DNA from: JAIWNK01 sp964453115
GTDB lineage: Bacteria; Chloroflexota; Anaerolineae; Anaerolineales; Anaerolineaceae
Assembly (NCBI GenBank): GCA_964453115.1
Contig: CAYVRT010000010.1
Coordinates: 40,134-104,133 of the forward strand
Direction: 5' to 3'
Length of the DNA stretch: 64,000 nt
Position numbers and translations under genes: made by a program. Below the pieces are notes generated by a model that was not told the origin of the DNA, searched no databases, and saw only the letters and a program-made list of their open reading frames with translations. Positions 41,935-49,962 of this stretch are shown here, one piece after another. Each line of letters opens with the position of its first letter. Position 1 is the first letter of the stretch.

Positions 41935-42876
41935 ATGATTTTGGGATTGGATGGTGGTGGAAGCAAAACCCTGGCCTTGCTAGCGGATGAAAGCGGGCAA
42001 GTGCTGGGGCGGGGATTGGCTGGCCCATCCAATTTTCATGTGCTGGGGCCAGAGCGCACCTTTGCGGTGTTGGAAGAATGTGTTCGGGCGGCATTTGCAG
42101 ATGCCGGGCTTTCTCCTGCGCCATTGCGCTCTGTGGTACTTGGCCTCTCAGGGGTAGACCGTTCTGAAGACCAGGCGCCTTGCCTGGCATGGAGTAAACA
42201 CTTTTTTGGCAATGCTGCGCTGGCAATTGTTAACGATGCACAGATTGTTCTGGATTACCCGGTAGCAGGGATGCATACTGGCAGCTTGCTGGCAGTCATC
42301 AGCGGCACGGGTGCGATTGTGTATGGTCGAAACGCTGGCAACCTGGATGGGCAGGGTATGGAGCGTTCGAGTGGCTGGGGCTACTTGTTGGGGGACGAGG
42401 GTAGCGGGTTTTGGATTGGGCAGGCGGCATTGCGGGCGGTGACGCGGGCAACAGATGGGCGTGAGGAGGCAGGGCGCAGCCTGGTGCAGCCGTTGCTGGC
42501 ATTTTGTGGTTTGCAGCAGCCTCAGCAATTGATTGCGCATATTTATGGTCAGGCTGCGCCGCGCAGCTATATTGCGCGCCTGACGCGGGTGGTGGATGAG
42601 CTAGCTCAGGCGGGTGATGCTGCGGCACAGCAAATTGTGGATCGGGCCGGGTTCGAACTGGCCCTTGCGGTACAGGCCGTTGTGCGGCGTTTGCAATTTT
42701 CGGCTGGCACGCCGCTTGCCTGCGCACTGGCTGGCGGGGTATTGATCCATGCTGAATCGGTGCGAGGGGCGTTTTTGCAGCATTCACGGGCGTTTGGCTT
42801 GAGCTTGTCGCCGGTGACATTGGCTGTTGAACCGGCGCAGGGTGCTTTGCGCCGGGCGCTGATGATGCTGGCTTGA
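41935..42876 (+). CDS. BadF/BadG-type amino-sugar kinase (GlcNAc/MurNAc kinase)
   Basis: A 313-aa ASKHA-fold kinase. It has the phosphate-1 loop LGLDGGGSKTLALL, the catalytic Asp region IVNDAQIVLD, phosphate-2 ISGTGAIVYG, a GWGYLLGDEGSGFWIG motif typical of N-acetylglucosamine kinases, and adenosine loop ALAGGVL. The clostridial MurK of this family phosphorylates both MurNAc and GlcNAc at C6. Next to namZ, amiE and murQ, it would make MurNAc-6-P and GlcNAc-6-P from the free sugars. The start ATG 41935 is 1 base after the stop of the fusion gene. Confidence 0.9.
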   Translation: MILGLDGGGSKTLALLADESGQVLGRGLAGPSNFHVLGPERTFAVLEECVRAAFADAGLSPAPLRSVVLGLSGVDRSEDQAPCLAWSKHFFGNAALAIVNDAQIVLDYPVAGMHTGSLLAVISGTGAIVYGRNAGNLDGQGMERSSGWGYLLGDEGSGFWIGQAALRAVTRATDGREEAGRSLVQPLLAFCGLQQPQQLIAHIYGQAAPRSYIARLTRVVDELAQAGDAAAQQIVDRAGFELALAVQAVVRRLQFSAGTPLACALAGGVLIHAESVRGAFLQHSRAFGLSLSPVTLAVEPAQGALRRALMMLA

Positions 42877-42886
42877 GGAGGTTGTG

Positions 42887-44044
42887 ATGGATGAATTGTA
42901 TTTGACCCATGCGCGACAGGCAAACGAGGATGGTAGTTTTACGCCATTGACGGTCTACATTCGGCAGGGAAAAATTGCTGGCCTGGCTGAAGCGCTGGAT
43001 GTGCCATCCGGTGTGAATTGCTTTGATTGCGGCGGGGCTGTGTTGGCTGCCGGGCTGGTCGAGATTCAGATCAACGGCGGTTTTGGGTGTGATTTTACCG
43101 ATGACCCGGACAGCATTTGGCAGGTAGCGGCACAATTGCCGCGTTATGGCATTACCAGTTTTTTGCCCACCATCATCACCAGTCCCCTCGAGACGGTGCA
43201 GCGCGCTTTGGATGTGTGGAAAGCCGGGCCGCCAGATGGCTGGCGCGGGGCGTGGCCCTTGGGGCTGCACCTGGAAGGCCCATTTCTCAACCCGGGTAAA
43301 AAGGGGGCGCACAATCCGCTCTATTTGCGCTTGCCAACCGAGGATGATGGGCAAAACTGGTCGCCACAAAATGGGGTGCGTCTGGTGACGCTGGCCCCAG
43401 AATTGCCTGGAGCTGAGCAATTGGTGCGCCGCCTGACCAGACAGGGGGTGACGGTGTTCGCGGGGCATTCGCTGGCTACTTTTGAGCAGGCGCAGGCGGC
43501 CTTTTCCTGGGGGGTGCGCGGCGGGACCCATTTGTTCAATGCCATGCCTGTGCTGGAAGGCCGGGCGCCCGGGCTGGTTGGGGCGTTGTTAACCACGTTT
43601 GGGGTATCCTTTGGCTTGATTGTGGATGGGATTCATGTCTTGCCTGCAATGGTGCAACTGGTTGTCTCGGCGCATGCCGATGGGCTGATTTTGGTGACAG
43701 ATGCAATGGCTGCACTGGGCATGCCGCCTGGCTGTTATCGTTTGGGCGATTTTGACGTGCAGGTAGATGCGGTTTCGGCGCGCCTTGCAGATGGAACGTT
43801 GGCGGGTAGTGTTTTGACGGCCAACGCAGCGGTTTGGAATTTGGCACAGTTTACGGGCTGGAGCGCTGCCCGGGCACTTTCTGCGTTTAGCAGCCGTCCG
43901 GCACAGATGTTGGGCCTGGAGGATCGTGGTTGTTTGTGTGTGGGTGGGCGAGCGGATCTAACATTGTTGGATTGGGAACGGAACGCCACTGTGTTGGGGA
44001 CACTGGTGGCGGGAGAATGGGTATATCAGAGGAGAGAAGGATGA
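42887..44044 (+). CDS. nagA: N-acetylglucosamine-6-phosphate deacetylase
   Basis: A 385-aa amidohydrolase. Key elements: VEIQINGGFGCDF near the metal site, HLEGPFLNPGKKGAH (metal Glu), AGHSLAT and GGTHLFNAM (metal/substrate His), IVDGIHV, and the catalytic Asp in LVTDAM. It converts GlcNAc-6-P from MurQ or the kinase to GlcN-6-P and acetate. GAGGAGGT precedes ATG 42887 (GTG 42884 is an alternative). It overlaps the next gene by ATGA. Confidence 0.95.
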   Translation: MDELYLTHARQANEDGSFTPLTVYIRQGKIAGLAEALDVPSGVNCFDCGGAVLAAGLVEIQINGGFGCDFTDDPDSIWQVAAQLPRYGITSFLPTIITSPLETVQRALDVWKAGPPDGWRGAWPLGLHLEGPFLNPGKKGAHNPLYLRLPTEDDGQNWSPQNGVRLVTLAPELPGAEQLVRRLTRQGVTVFAGHSLATFEQAQAAFSWGVRGGTHLFNAMPVLEGRAPGLVGALLTTFGVSFGLIVDGIHVLPAMVQLVVSAHADGLILVTDAMAALGMPPGCYRLGDFDVQVDAVSARLADGTLAGSVLTANAAVWNLAQFTGWSAARALSAFSSRPAQMLGLEDRGCLCVGGRADLTLLDWERNATVLGTLVAGEWVYQRREG

Positions 44045-45075
44045 GCTTGCAGAGTGATATTTTTGAACAGCCGGCGGTGCTGGCGCGTTTGTTGGATGGT
44101 CAGCGCAAGGCGATTGAAGAAGCAGTTCGTTTGTTCTCGGATGAGGTGCGGTATGTGTTTTTGGCAGCACGTGGCACTTCGGATAATGCCGGGCGCTATG
44201 CACAGTATTTGTGGGGCGCATACAATGGGTTGCCGATTGCGCTGGCAACCCCCTCGCTGTTCTCACTTTATCAATCTCCGCCTTCTTTGAAGGGCGCACT
44301 GGTGTTGGGGATTTCACAATCCGGCCAGTCACCGGATATTGTGGGGGTTTTGGCCGAGGGGCGCCGGCAGGGTTGCCCAACCCTGGCAATTACCAATACA
44401 GCTGCTTCTCCGCTGGCGCAGATGGCAGATGTGGTGATTGATATTGGGGCTGGACGCGAAACGGCAGTGGCCGCAACAAAAACTTACACGGGTGAATTGA
44501 TGGCGATTGCGTTGCTCTCAGCTGCCTTGAGCGGTTCAACTGAGCAGATGCGCGTGTTGGAAAATGTTCCTGCATGGGCTGCGCAGATGTTGCGTTTGGA
44601 TGGCGAACTGGGACGAATGGCCGAGCGGTATCGGTTTATGGAACAATGTGTGGTGTTGGGGCGCGGGTTTAATTATTGCACGGCGTTTGAATGGTCTTTG
44701 AAGCTGAAAGAACTGACCTATGTTGCGGCTGAGCCTTACTCGTCGGCAGATTTTCAACATGGGCCAATTGCAATTGTTGAGCAAGGGTATCCGGTGTTGG
44801 CTGTTGCGCCATCGGGTGCAGTGTATGCGGGAATGCTGGATTTGCTAGTTGGTTTGCGTGATCAGCGCCGGGCTGAATTGCTGGTTATTTCGGATCAGGC
44901 AGATGCCTTGCGTTTGGCACAATCGCCGATTGCTTTACCAGAAGGGCTGCCGGAATGGGTGACGCCGTTGATTGATATTCTCCCCGCACAGCTTTTTTGC
45001 TATTATCTGACCCGGTCACGCGGTTTTGATACAGACGCGCCGCGCGGGTTGCGCAAGGTGACCGAAACGAGCTAG
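44041..45075 (+). CDS. Double-SIS protein, probable GlcN-6-P deaminase (NagB-II type)
   Basis: A 344-aa protein with two SIS domains and no glutaminase domain. SIS 1 has LAARGTSDNAGRYAQYL, GISQSGQSPD and VAATKTYTGELMA; SIS 2 has VLGRGFNY and PYSSADFQHGPIAIV. It resembles the isomerase half of GlmS and AgaS. Lacking glutaminase, it is best placed as the GlcN-6-P deaminase completing catabolism to fructose-6-P plus ammonia (NagB-II of Shewanella is such a protein). It directly follows nagA. The 3' end overlaps the convergent histidine kinase gene by 4 bases and there is no terminator. Confidence 0.87.
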   Translation: MSLQSDIFEQPAVLARLLDGQRKAIEEAVRLFSDEVRYVFLAARGTSDNAGRYAQYLWGAYNGLPIALATPSLFSLYQSPPSLKGALVLGISQSGQSPDIVGVLAEGRRQGCPTLAITNTAASPLAQMADVVIDIGAGRETAVAATKTYTGELMAIALLSAALSGSTEQMRVLENVPAWAAQMLRLDGELGRMAERYRFMEQCVVLGRGFNYCTAFEWSLKLKELTYVAAEPYSSADFQHGPIAIVEQGYPVLAVAPSGAVYAGMLDLLVGLRDQRRAELLVISDQADALRLAQSPIALPEGLPEWVTPLIDILPAQLFCYYLTRSRGFDTDAPRGLRKVTETS

Positions 45076-48000
45076 AGCGTGGGTTGCCGATAGCGAATGG
45101 GCAGGATGATGTGAAATTTGCTGCCAGGGCAGGTGCTTTCATCGTGACCGGGGCTTTCGGCCCACAGTTTGCCGCCATGTGCAACAACAATTCCGCGGGC
45201 AATGGTCAGGCCCAGACCCGGGCCGCCACCTTTGAACTTTGTTTTGCTGGTAGAATGCAGGGATACTTCGCCGGTTTGGAAGAATTTGGTGAAGATTAGC
45301 TCCAGGTAGGCTGGCTCAATGCCAATCCCGCTATCTTCAATGATAACTTCGACTGCTTCATCAGGTAATTCTTCGCCAGCTGCGATGATGCGCCCGCGGA
45401 TGGTAATCTTTCCACCATCCGGGGTGTATTTGATGGCGTTGCCAATGATGTGATAAAAGACTTTTTTCAGCGCATCGGGGTCTGCTTCAATGAGCGGCAA
45501 GCTGCCAAGCCCTTCGACTGTGATGGTCAGCTTGCGGTCGCGCAGCCCTTCTTCAAAGACGCTGATTTGATCTTTGATCAACACGGCCAGGTAAACGGAA
45601 CCGACTGTTAGTTGCAGGGATTGATTGTCAATTTTCGCCAGGTCGAGCATACTGTTGACCAGTTCATACATGCGGCTGGTGCCGGAGATGATGCCCTTCA
45701 CCAGGTTGGAAAGGTTTTCATCGGCTTTGATGACGGAAGCGCTTTGCAGAATTTGACTGTAGCCGCGAATGACTGTGATGGGGGTGCGCAATTCATGCGA
45801 GGTGACGCTGATGAACTTGGATTTGGCCTGGTCAAGCTGTTCGAGCTGATTATAGGCGTTTTGCAGTTCTTCGGTGCGTTGCTGCACCATGCGTTCCAAT
45901 TCTTGATTGAAGAGGGCCAGTTCAGCGGTCAGGCGTGCATTTTCAATTGCTGCTCCGGCCTGGGTTGCCAGGGTCATTAACAGGTCAACGTCGTGATCGT
46001 TGAAGGGACGCTGATTGATGCGGTTGACGGCAGTGACGGTGCCAATGACGCGCCCTTTGTCAATTAGTGGGGCAACAATCAGGCTGCCGGTGCCACTCCG
46101 CCGGCGGCGTTCGCGCGTTTCTTCTGGTTCAATTCCATCATCTGCACTGATGGAGAGGACTGGTTTTGCGCTGCTGAAGACCATTCCGCTGATGCCAGAG
46201 GATAGCTCATCATAGCTGGTGAGGATGTCATCATCTACGCTGCCAGCATAGACGCTGACCAGAATTTCCTGTTTCTCATGATCCACAATGAAGATGTACA
46301 TCCGGTCAGCCTGTACAATGGCGTTGAATTGGGTCGCCAATTTTTGACAGATGTCGCGCGGGTCGGTTGCACCGAGAATGGATTGGGCAGCGTGAAACAG
46401 GCCTTCGGTTTCTTGTAACACAGTTTGCAATTGTTGGTTGGCGGCATCGGCACGGGCTTTGGCAACAGCCAATTCCTCGGCCCGTTGATTTACTTCCAGC
46501 AGCAGCTTTTCAATGTTTTCACGGGTTTGCTGCTGTTCCTCAATCAGCAAAGTGCGGAAGAGTGTGCCGCTCACCAGGTCGCGCAGTTGCGAATAGGCCT
46601 CCCAATTGAGCGGGCCGACTTCTGTAATCAGGAAGCCAAGCTGACGATCACCAACAGAGAGTGGAACAATGACCCACGAGTAACGCCGTCCGGTGGGAAC
46701 GCGACGTTCGGGCAGCAGTTGAATCGAGTCGAAGCTCGCGTCTTCGGGCTGCAGGATGGATTTGCCTTCGTTATAGGTCAGGAAAAGGCGGGCGCGTTTG
46801 CCAATTGCACTTGGGTTTTCGGCACTGGAGACAATTTCTTTGGTAAAGGTAATGATATGAGCGTGGTCTACCCATAGTTCGGGCAGGAATTCTTCCAGTG
46901 CTTTGGAAAGTTCACGGGTGTTGAGCGCCGATAACATGCGATAGTCAAAATTCTGGAACAAGGTTTCATAGTGGTCAACGGCAAAACGCTCAAAGATTTG
47001 TCGGCGCAAGGCAGCTTCGCCGACCATGTAGCGTGCTTGTTGAAGCAGCGTTTCGGCGCGTTGCATGGTTTGCACATCTACCAGATAGGGTGTGAAACGT
47101 TGGCGCATGGCGGAGAGGACTTCGTGCCACTTGGCGCGGTCACGCCGGATGACTTGCAGAATTTGAAGTGCCTGGTCAAAGGCGGGCAGGAAGCTATCTT
47201 GTTGTTGCCCGGTGATTTCGTTTAGAAAGCTATCCCACATTTGACCGAGGGTGTATTCAATTAATTGTGGCTCAACGTTGTAGCCCCAGGAGGTTTCGTC
47301 GTCGGCTGCTTTGCCAAGTGCCTCAATCATGTCGCGGATGGCGTGTTCCCGTTGGGCGCGCAGCTTTTTGACGAAGTCCTCGCGTCCCAGCTGAATTTGT
47401 TCGCGGCTGATATTGCGTAGCAGCGAAGGCTTGCATCCGCACGATTCGCGCAGAACCAGATCGGAGGGGACGGAAACAACATCAGCAACAGTTTCACCTT
47501 GCCAGATGCGGTTAAGCAATTCGGCACAAGCACGCCCTAAGGAGTAGAAAGATTGCCGAATGGTGGTGAGCGGCGGGCTAACCAGGCGTGCTTCGCCCGA
47601 ATCATCAAAGCCAGTAATGGCAAAATCGTTTGGAACGCGCTTGCCAACGGATTGTAGCATTTCCAGCGCACCGATTGCCATGTTGTCGTTGGCGGCGACA
47701 ACTGCCTGAATGTCGTCATAACGGTCAAGCAAGAGACGCATTGCCTCGTTGCCAGATTCTTTGCTGTAATCTCCAGACACTACAATCCGTTCATCCAATG
47801 GGATGCTATGCTCATTCAATCCGTCACGATAGGCTTGATAACGCAGTTCCGCTTCCATTTGCCCCTCAGGGCCGCGAATGAAGGCAACGCGTTGGTAGCC
47901 ATGTTCCTCAATCAGGTGGGACATCATTTGACGCATGACGAGCGAACTGTCGGCCAGGACGGCGGGAAAACCGGGGATTTGCAAGGCGAAATTGACGATG

Positions 48001-48314
48001 GGCAAGGGGGCAAAGGAGCGGCAGAACGCCTCCAGTTCGGAAGCAGGGATGCCATGCCCCAGGCTGGCAAATAAAATCAAGCCGTCTACGCGTTTGGCGT
48101 TTGCCAGGCGGTAGACGGGGTTTTGGTAGACCAATCCTTTATCGGGTTTGTGACCCATAAAGCAAATCAGATTGAGGTCGTGTTCAATGGCGTAATCGGA
48201 GAGTGCCGAGAGGAAAGGGTGTCCATACCAATTGTTCATGGGCGGGGTAAAGACACCGATCGTGCGGCGGGACTTTTTGTTACTCAGCATGGAGACAACC
48301 TGAGGTTCAGTCAC
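45072..48314 (-). CDS. Hybrid LacI-type sugar-binding domain, GAF and histidine kinase
   Basis: A protein of about 1080 aa with no signal peptide or membrane segment. Residues 15-305 form a LacI/periplasmic-binding-like ligand domain (TIGVFTPPMNNWYGHPF, DGLILFASLG, YQRVAFIRG, VVAANDNMAIGAL, ITGFDDSGEARLVSPPLTTI) but without the LacI DNA-binding helix-turn-helix. A helical region, a GAF-like segment (about 470-600), a coiled coil and a GAF domain (about 660-800) follow. Last are HisKA (SHELRTPITVIRGY) and HATPase_c (IGNAIKYTPDGG, GPGLGLTIARG). It would sense a cytosolic sugar. GTG 48314 is preferred (GGGAG five bases upstream); TTG 48326 and ATG 48290 are alternatives. No response regulator adjoins. 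Confidence 0.88.
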   Translation of the reverse strand: MTEPQVVSMLSNKKSRRTIGVFTPPMNNWYGHPFLSALSDYAIEHDLNLICFMGHKPDKGLVYQNPVYRLANAKRVDGLILFASLGHGIPASELEAFCRSFAPLPIVNFALQIPGFPAVLADSSLVMRQMMSHLIEEHGYQRVAFIRGPEGQMEAELRYQAYRDGLNEHSIPLDERIVVSGDYSKESGNEAMRLLLDRYDDIQAVVAANDNMAIGALEMLQSVGKRVPNDFAITGFDDSGEARLVSPPLTTIRQSFYSLGRACAELLNRIWQGETVADVVSVPSDLVLRESCGCKPSLLRNISREQIQLGREDFVKKLRAQREHAIRDMIEALGKAADDETSWGYNVEPQLIEYTLGQMWDSFLNEITGQQQDSFLPAFDQALQILQVIRRDRAKWHEVLSAMRQRFTPYLVDVQTMQRAETLLQQARYMVGEAALRRQIFERFAVDHYETLFQNFDYRMLSALNTRELSKALEEFLPELWVDHAHIITFTKEIVSSAENPSAIGKRARLFLTYNEGKSILQPEDASFDSIQLLPERRVPTGRRYSWVIVPLSVGDRQLGFLITEVGPLNWEAYSQLRDLVSGTLFRTLLIEEQQQTRENIEKLLLEVNQRAEELAVAKARADAANQQLQTVLQETEGLFHAAQSILGATDPRDICQKLATQFNAIVQADRMYIFIVDHEKQEILVSVYAGSVDDDILTSYDELSSGISGMVFSSAKPVLSISADDGIEPEETRERRRRSGTGSLIVAPLIDKGRVIGTVTAVNRINQRPFNDHDVDLLMTLATQAGAAIENARLTAELALFNQELERMVQQRTEELQNAYNQLEQLDQAKSKFISVTSHELRTPITVIRGYSQILQSASVIKADENLSNLVKGIISGTSRMYELVNSMLDLAKIDNQSLQLTVGSVYLAVLIKDQISVFEEGLRDRKLTITVEGLGSLPLIEADPDALKKVFYHIIGNAIKYTPDGGKITIRGRIIAAGEELPDEAVEVIIEDSGIGIEPAYLELIFTKFFQTGEVSLHSTSKTKFKGGGPGLGLTIARGIVVAHGGKLWAESPGHDESTCPGSKFHIILPIRYRQPTL

Positions 48315-48347
48315 AATAGCTCCCAAACGCTAAAGAATATTGTTATT

Positions 48348-48353
48348 ATTATA
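48348..48353 (-). promoter_or_regulatory. -10 box of the hybrid histidine kinase
   Basis: TATAAT on the minus strand, 34 bases before the GTG start. A TTGCTT-type -35 lies about 15 bases further upstream, which is short, so only the -10 is firm. Confidence 0.5.
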
Positions 48354-48424
48354 CCAGTTTGAGAGAAAAAGCAACCCGTTTTTGGGGATGGCTTTTTGAG
48401 ATTGGAATTCGGGGCGAGTTTTGG

Positions 48425-48453
48425 TTGCGTCTTTGCGTGTTTTGGGCTACACT
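48425..48453 (+). promoter_or_regulatory. Promoter giving a probably leaderless mRNA
   Basis: TTGCGT (48425-48430), 17 bases, TACACT (48448-48453). The ATG of the DUF429 gene begins 8 bases after the -10 box, so transcription would start at or next to the A of the start codon. No Shine-Dalgarno precedes it. Confidence 0.5.
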
Positions 48454-48460
48454 TTAAGCT

Positions 48461-49207
48461 ATGGAGAAACTTCCTGTAACTTACCTGGGTGTGGTGTTGA
48501 TGGCGGAAACGCGCACATTTGCTTATGCGGCGCTGGGTGAGGAGTGGAATGTGCTGGCTTTGGGGGGCGGCAGCCTGGAGGATGCAGCAGCGTATGCTGC
48601 TGGGCAGAGCGCTGCATGGGTGGCTGTTCATGCGGCGCGGCGGTTGAACCTGGGGCGTGTGGCGCGGGATGATGTGCAACCGGCTTTGTTTGGTGGACGG
48701 GCGGCAAATTTGCGCCTCTCGGAATGGCAATTGCAGCAGCGCGGTTTGAATGTGCCGCGCACACCGGCGGCGCTTAAGGATTGTCCATCCTGGATGCGGC
48801 AGGGGTTTGCTTTCTATGATCAGTTGGAACGCCTGGGCTATGTGCCTTATCCACAGGTAGATGCGCCGCGCCAGTATTTTGAAGTGCATACCGGGGCTTG
48901 TTTTGCAGCTTTGCTCCGGCACGTTTTTGCGCCGGGGACGCTGGAGGGGCGGCTGCAACGACAGTTGATGTTGGTGGAGCAGGGGGTGGACTTGCCAGAC
49001 CCGATGGATTTCTTTGAAGAAGTGACGCGGCATCGCCTCTTGCAGGGCATTTTGCCATTTGAGAAAGTGTATGCGCAGGGGGAACTGGATGCTTTGTGCG
49101 CCGCCTGGATGGCCTGGTTGGCTGCGCACACACCGGAGCGCTTGATGGTGGTGGGGGATGCTGAGGAGGGCCTGGTGTATCTTCCAGCCCTGGCAGCGGC
49201 GGAATGA
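48461..49207 (+). CDS. DUF429-family protein (predicted nuclease fold)
   Basis: A 248-aa protein with the DUF429 pattern. An RNase H-like N-terminal part (TYLGVVLMAETRTFAYAAL), a helix ending RQGFAFYDQLERLGY, a YFEVHTGACFAALL strand, and the closing ALCAAWMAWLAAHTPERLMV and GDAEEGLVYLP motifs are all seen. DUF429 proteins are predicted nucleases without a proven role. The start has no ribosome-binding site but an adjacent -10 box. The stop overlaps the next gene (ATGA). Confidence 0.8.
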   Translation: MEKLPVTYLGVVLMAETRTFAYAALGEEWNVLALGGGSLEDAAAYAAGQSAAWVAVHAARRLNLGRVARDDVQPALFGGRAANLRLSEWQLQQRGLNVPRTPAALKDCPSWMRQGFAFYDQLERLGYVPYPQVDAPRQYFEVHTGACFAALLRHVFAPGTLEGRLQRQLMLVEQGVDLPDPMDFFEEVTRHRLLQGILPFEKVYAQGELDALCAAWMAWLAAHTPERLMVVGDAEEGLVYLPALAAAE

Positions 49208-49962
49208 GGGGGCAGGAACTACGCGTTTCGGTCAGTGGTGGTGGGCAGGTGTTGCCGCTGGCAAATGGCTGGCGTTTTGAACTTCCTGGTGGGGGTGGGC
49301 GTGTCTATCGCCTGGCGCAGATTGCCGATGGCTGGAACGTGTTGCGCTGTGACCTGCCCTGGAGGCCACCCTTGCGGCTCTCGCTGCGCGGGCGCGTTTC
49401 GGCCGCTTCTTTACCGGGTACCTGGGGCTTTGGCCTGTGGAACGATCCATTTACTGCGCAATGGGGACTGAATGGAATGGTGCGCCGGCTGCCAACCCTG
49501 CCGCAGGCGGCCTGGTTTTTCCATGCCGGTGCGGAAAATTACCTGACCTTGCGCGATGACCTTGCGCCGAATGGCTTTCTGGCAGGGGTGTTTGCGGCAC
49601 GCTGGTTTCCTGGCATTTTGCTGGGGGTGGGGGTGCCGCTCTTTGCATTGCCCCCTTTGGCGCGTTTGCTGCGTCGGTTGGGGCGGCATTGGGTGAGGGA
49701 GGCTGCATTTCGTTTGCAAGTGGATCAGACAGCCTGGCATGAATATTGTTTGAAATGGGAGGAGAAGGCGGTGCGCTGGTTTGTGGATGGACAGCCGGTA
49801 TATGAAAGTGTGCTTTCGCCCCGACCGCCTCTCTCGCTTGTGATTTGGATAGATAATCAATTTGCTGCTTTTGCGCCGGATGGGCACATCAAGGCGGGGG
49901 CCTTGGCAAATCCGCCGGCCTGGATGGAGGTTTGCGATATGTGGATTGGAGGGTTGGCGTGA
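49204..49962 (+). CDS. Concanavalin-like (GH16-type fold) protein
   Basis: A 252-aa soluble protein. GTWGFGLWNDPF and the later TAWHEYCLKWEEKAVRWFVDGQ (19-residue core within 186-208) are the beta-sandwich signatures of GH16/LamG-like domains, with the WHxYxxxW...WFVDG pattern. The GH16 catalytic ExDxE motif is not visible, so it is likely non-catalytic, or a lipid or sugar binding lectin-like fold. It sits between a DUF429 gene and lycopene cyclase in one overlapping operon, a context that does not explain it. Confidence 0.6.
   Translation: MRGQELRVSVSGGGQVLPLANGWRFELPGGGGRVYRLAQIADGWNVLRCDLPWRPPLRLSLRGRVSAASLPGTWGFGLWNDPFTAQWGLNGMVRRLPTLPQAAWFFHAGAENYLTLRDDLAPNGFLAGVFAARWFPGILLGVGVPLFALPPLARLLRRLGRHWVREAAFRLQVDQTAWHEYCLKWEEKAVRWFVDGQPVYESVLSPRPPLSLVIWIDNQFAAFAPDGHIKAGALANPPAWMEVCDMWIGGLA

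Noticed and set aside
42299..43531. 410-codon minus-strand frame
   Set aside because: Antisense to the BadF kinase and nagA, no motif, Pro/Arg/His-rich shadow.
44041..45075. GlmS (glucosamine-6-phosphate synthase)
   Set aside because: The N-terminal glutaminase domain with its catalytic Cys is absent.
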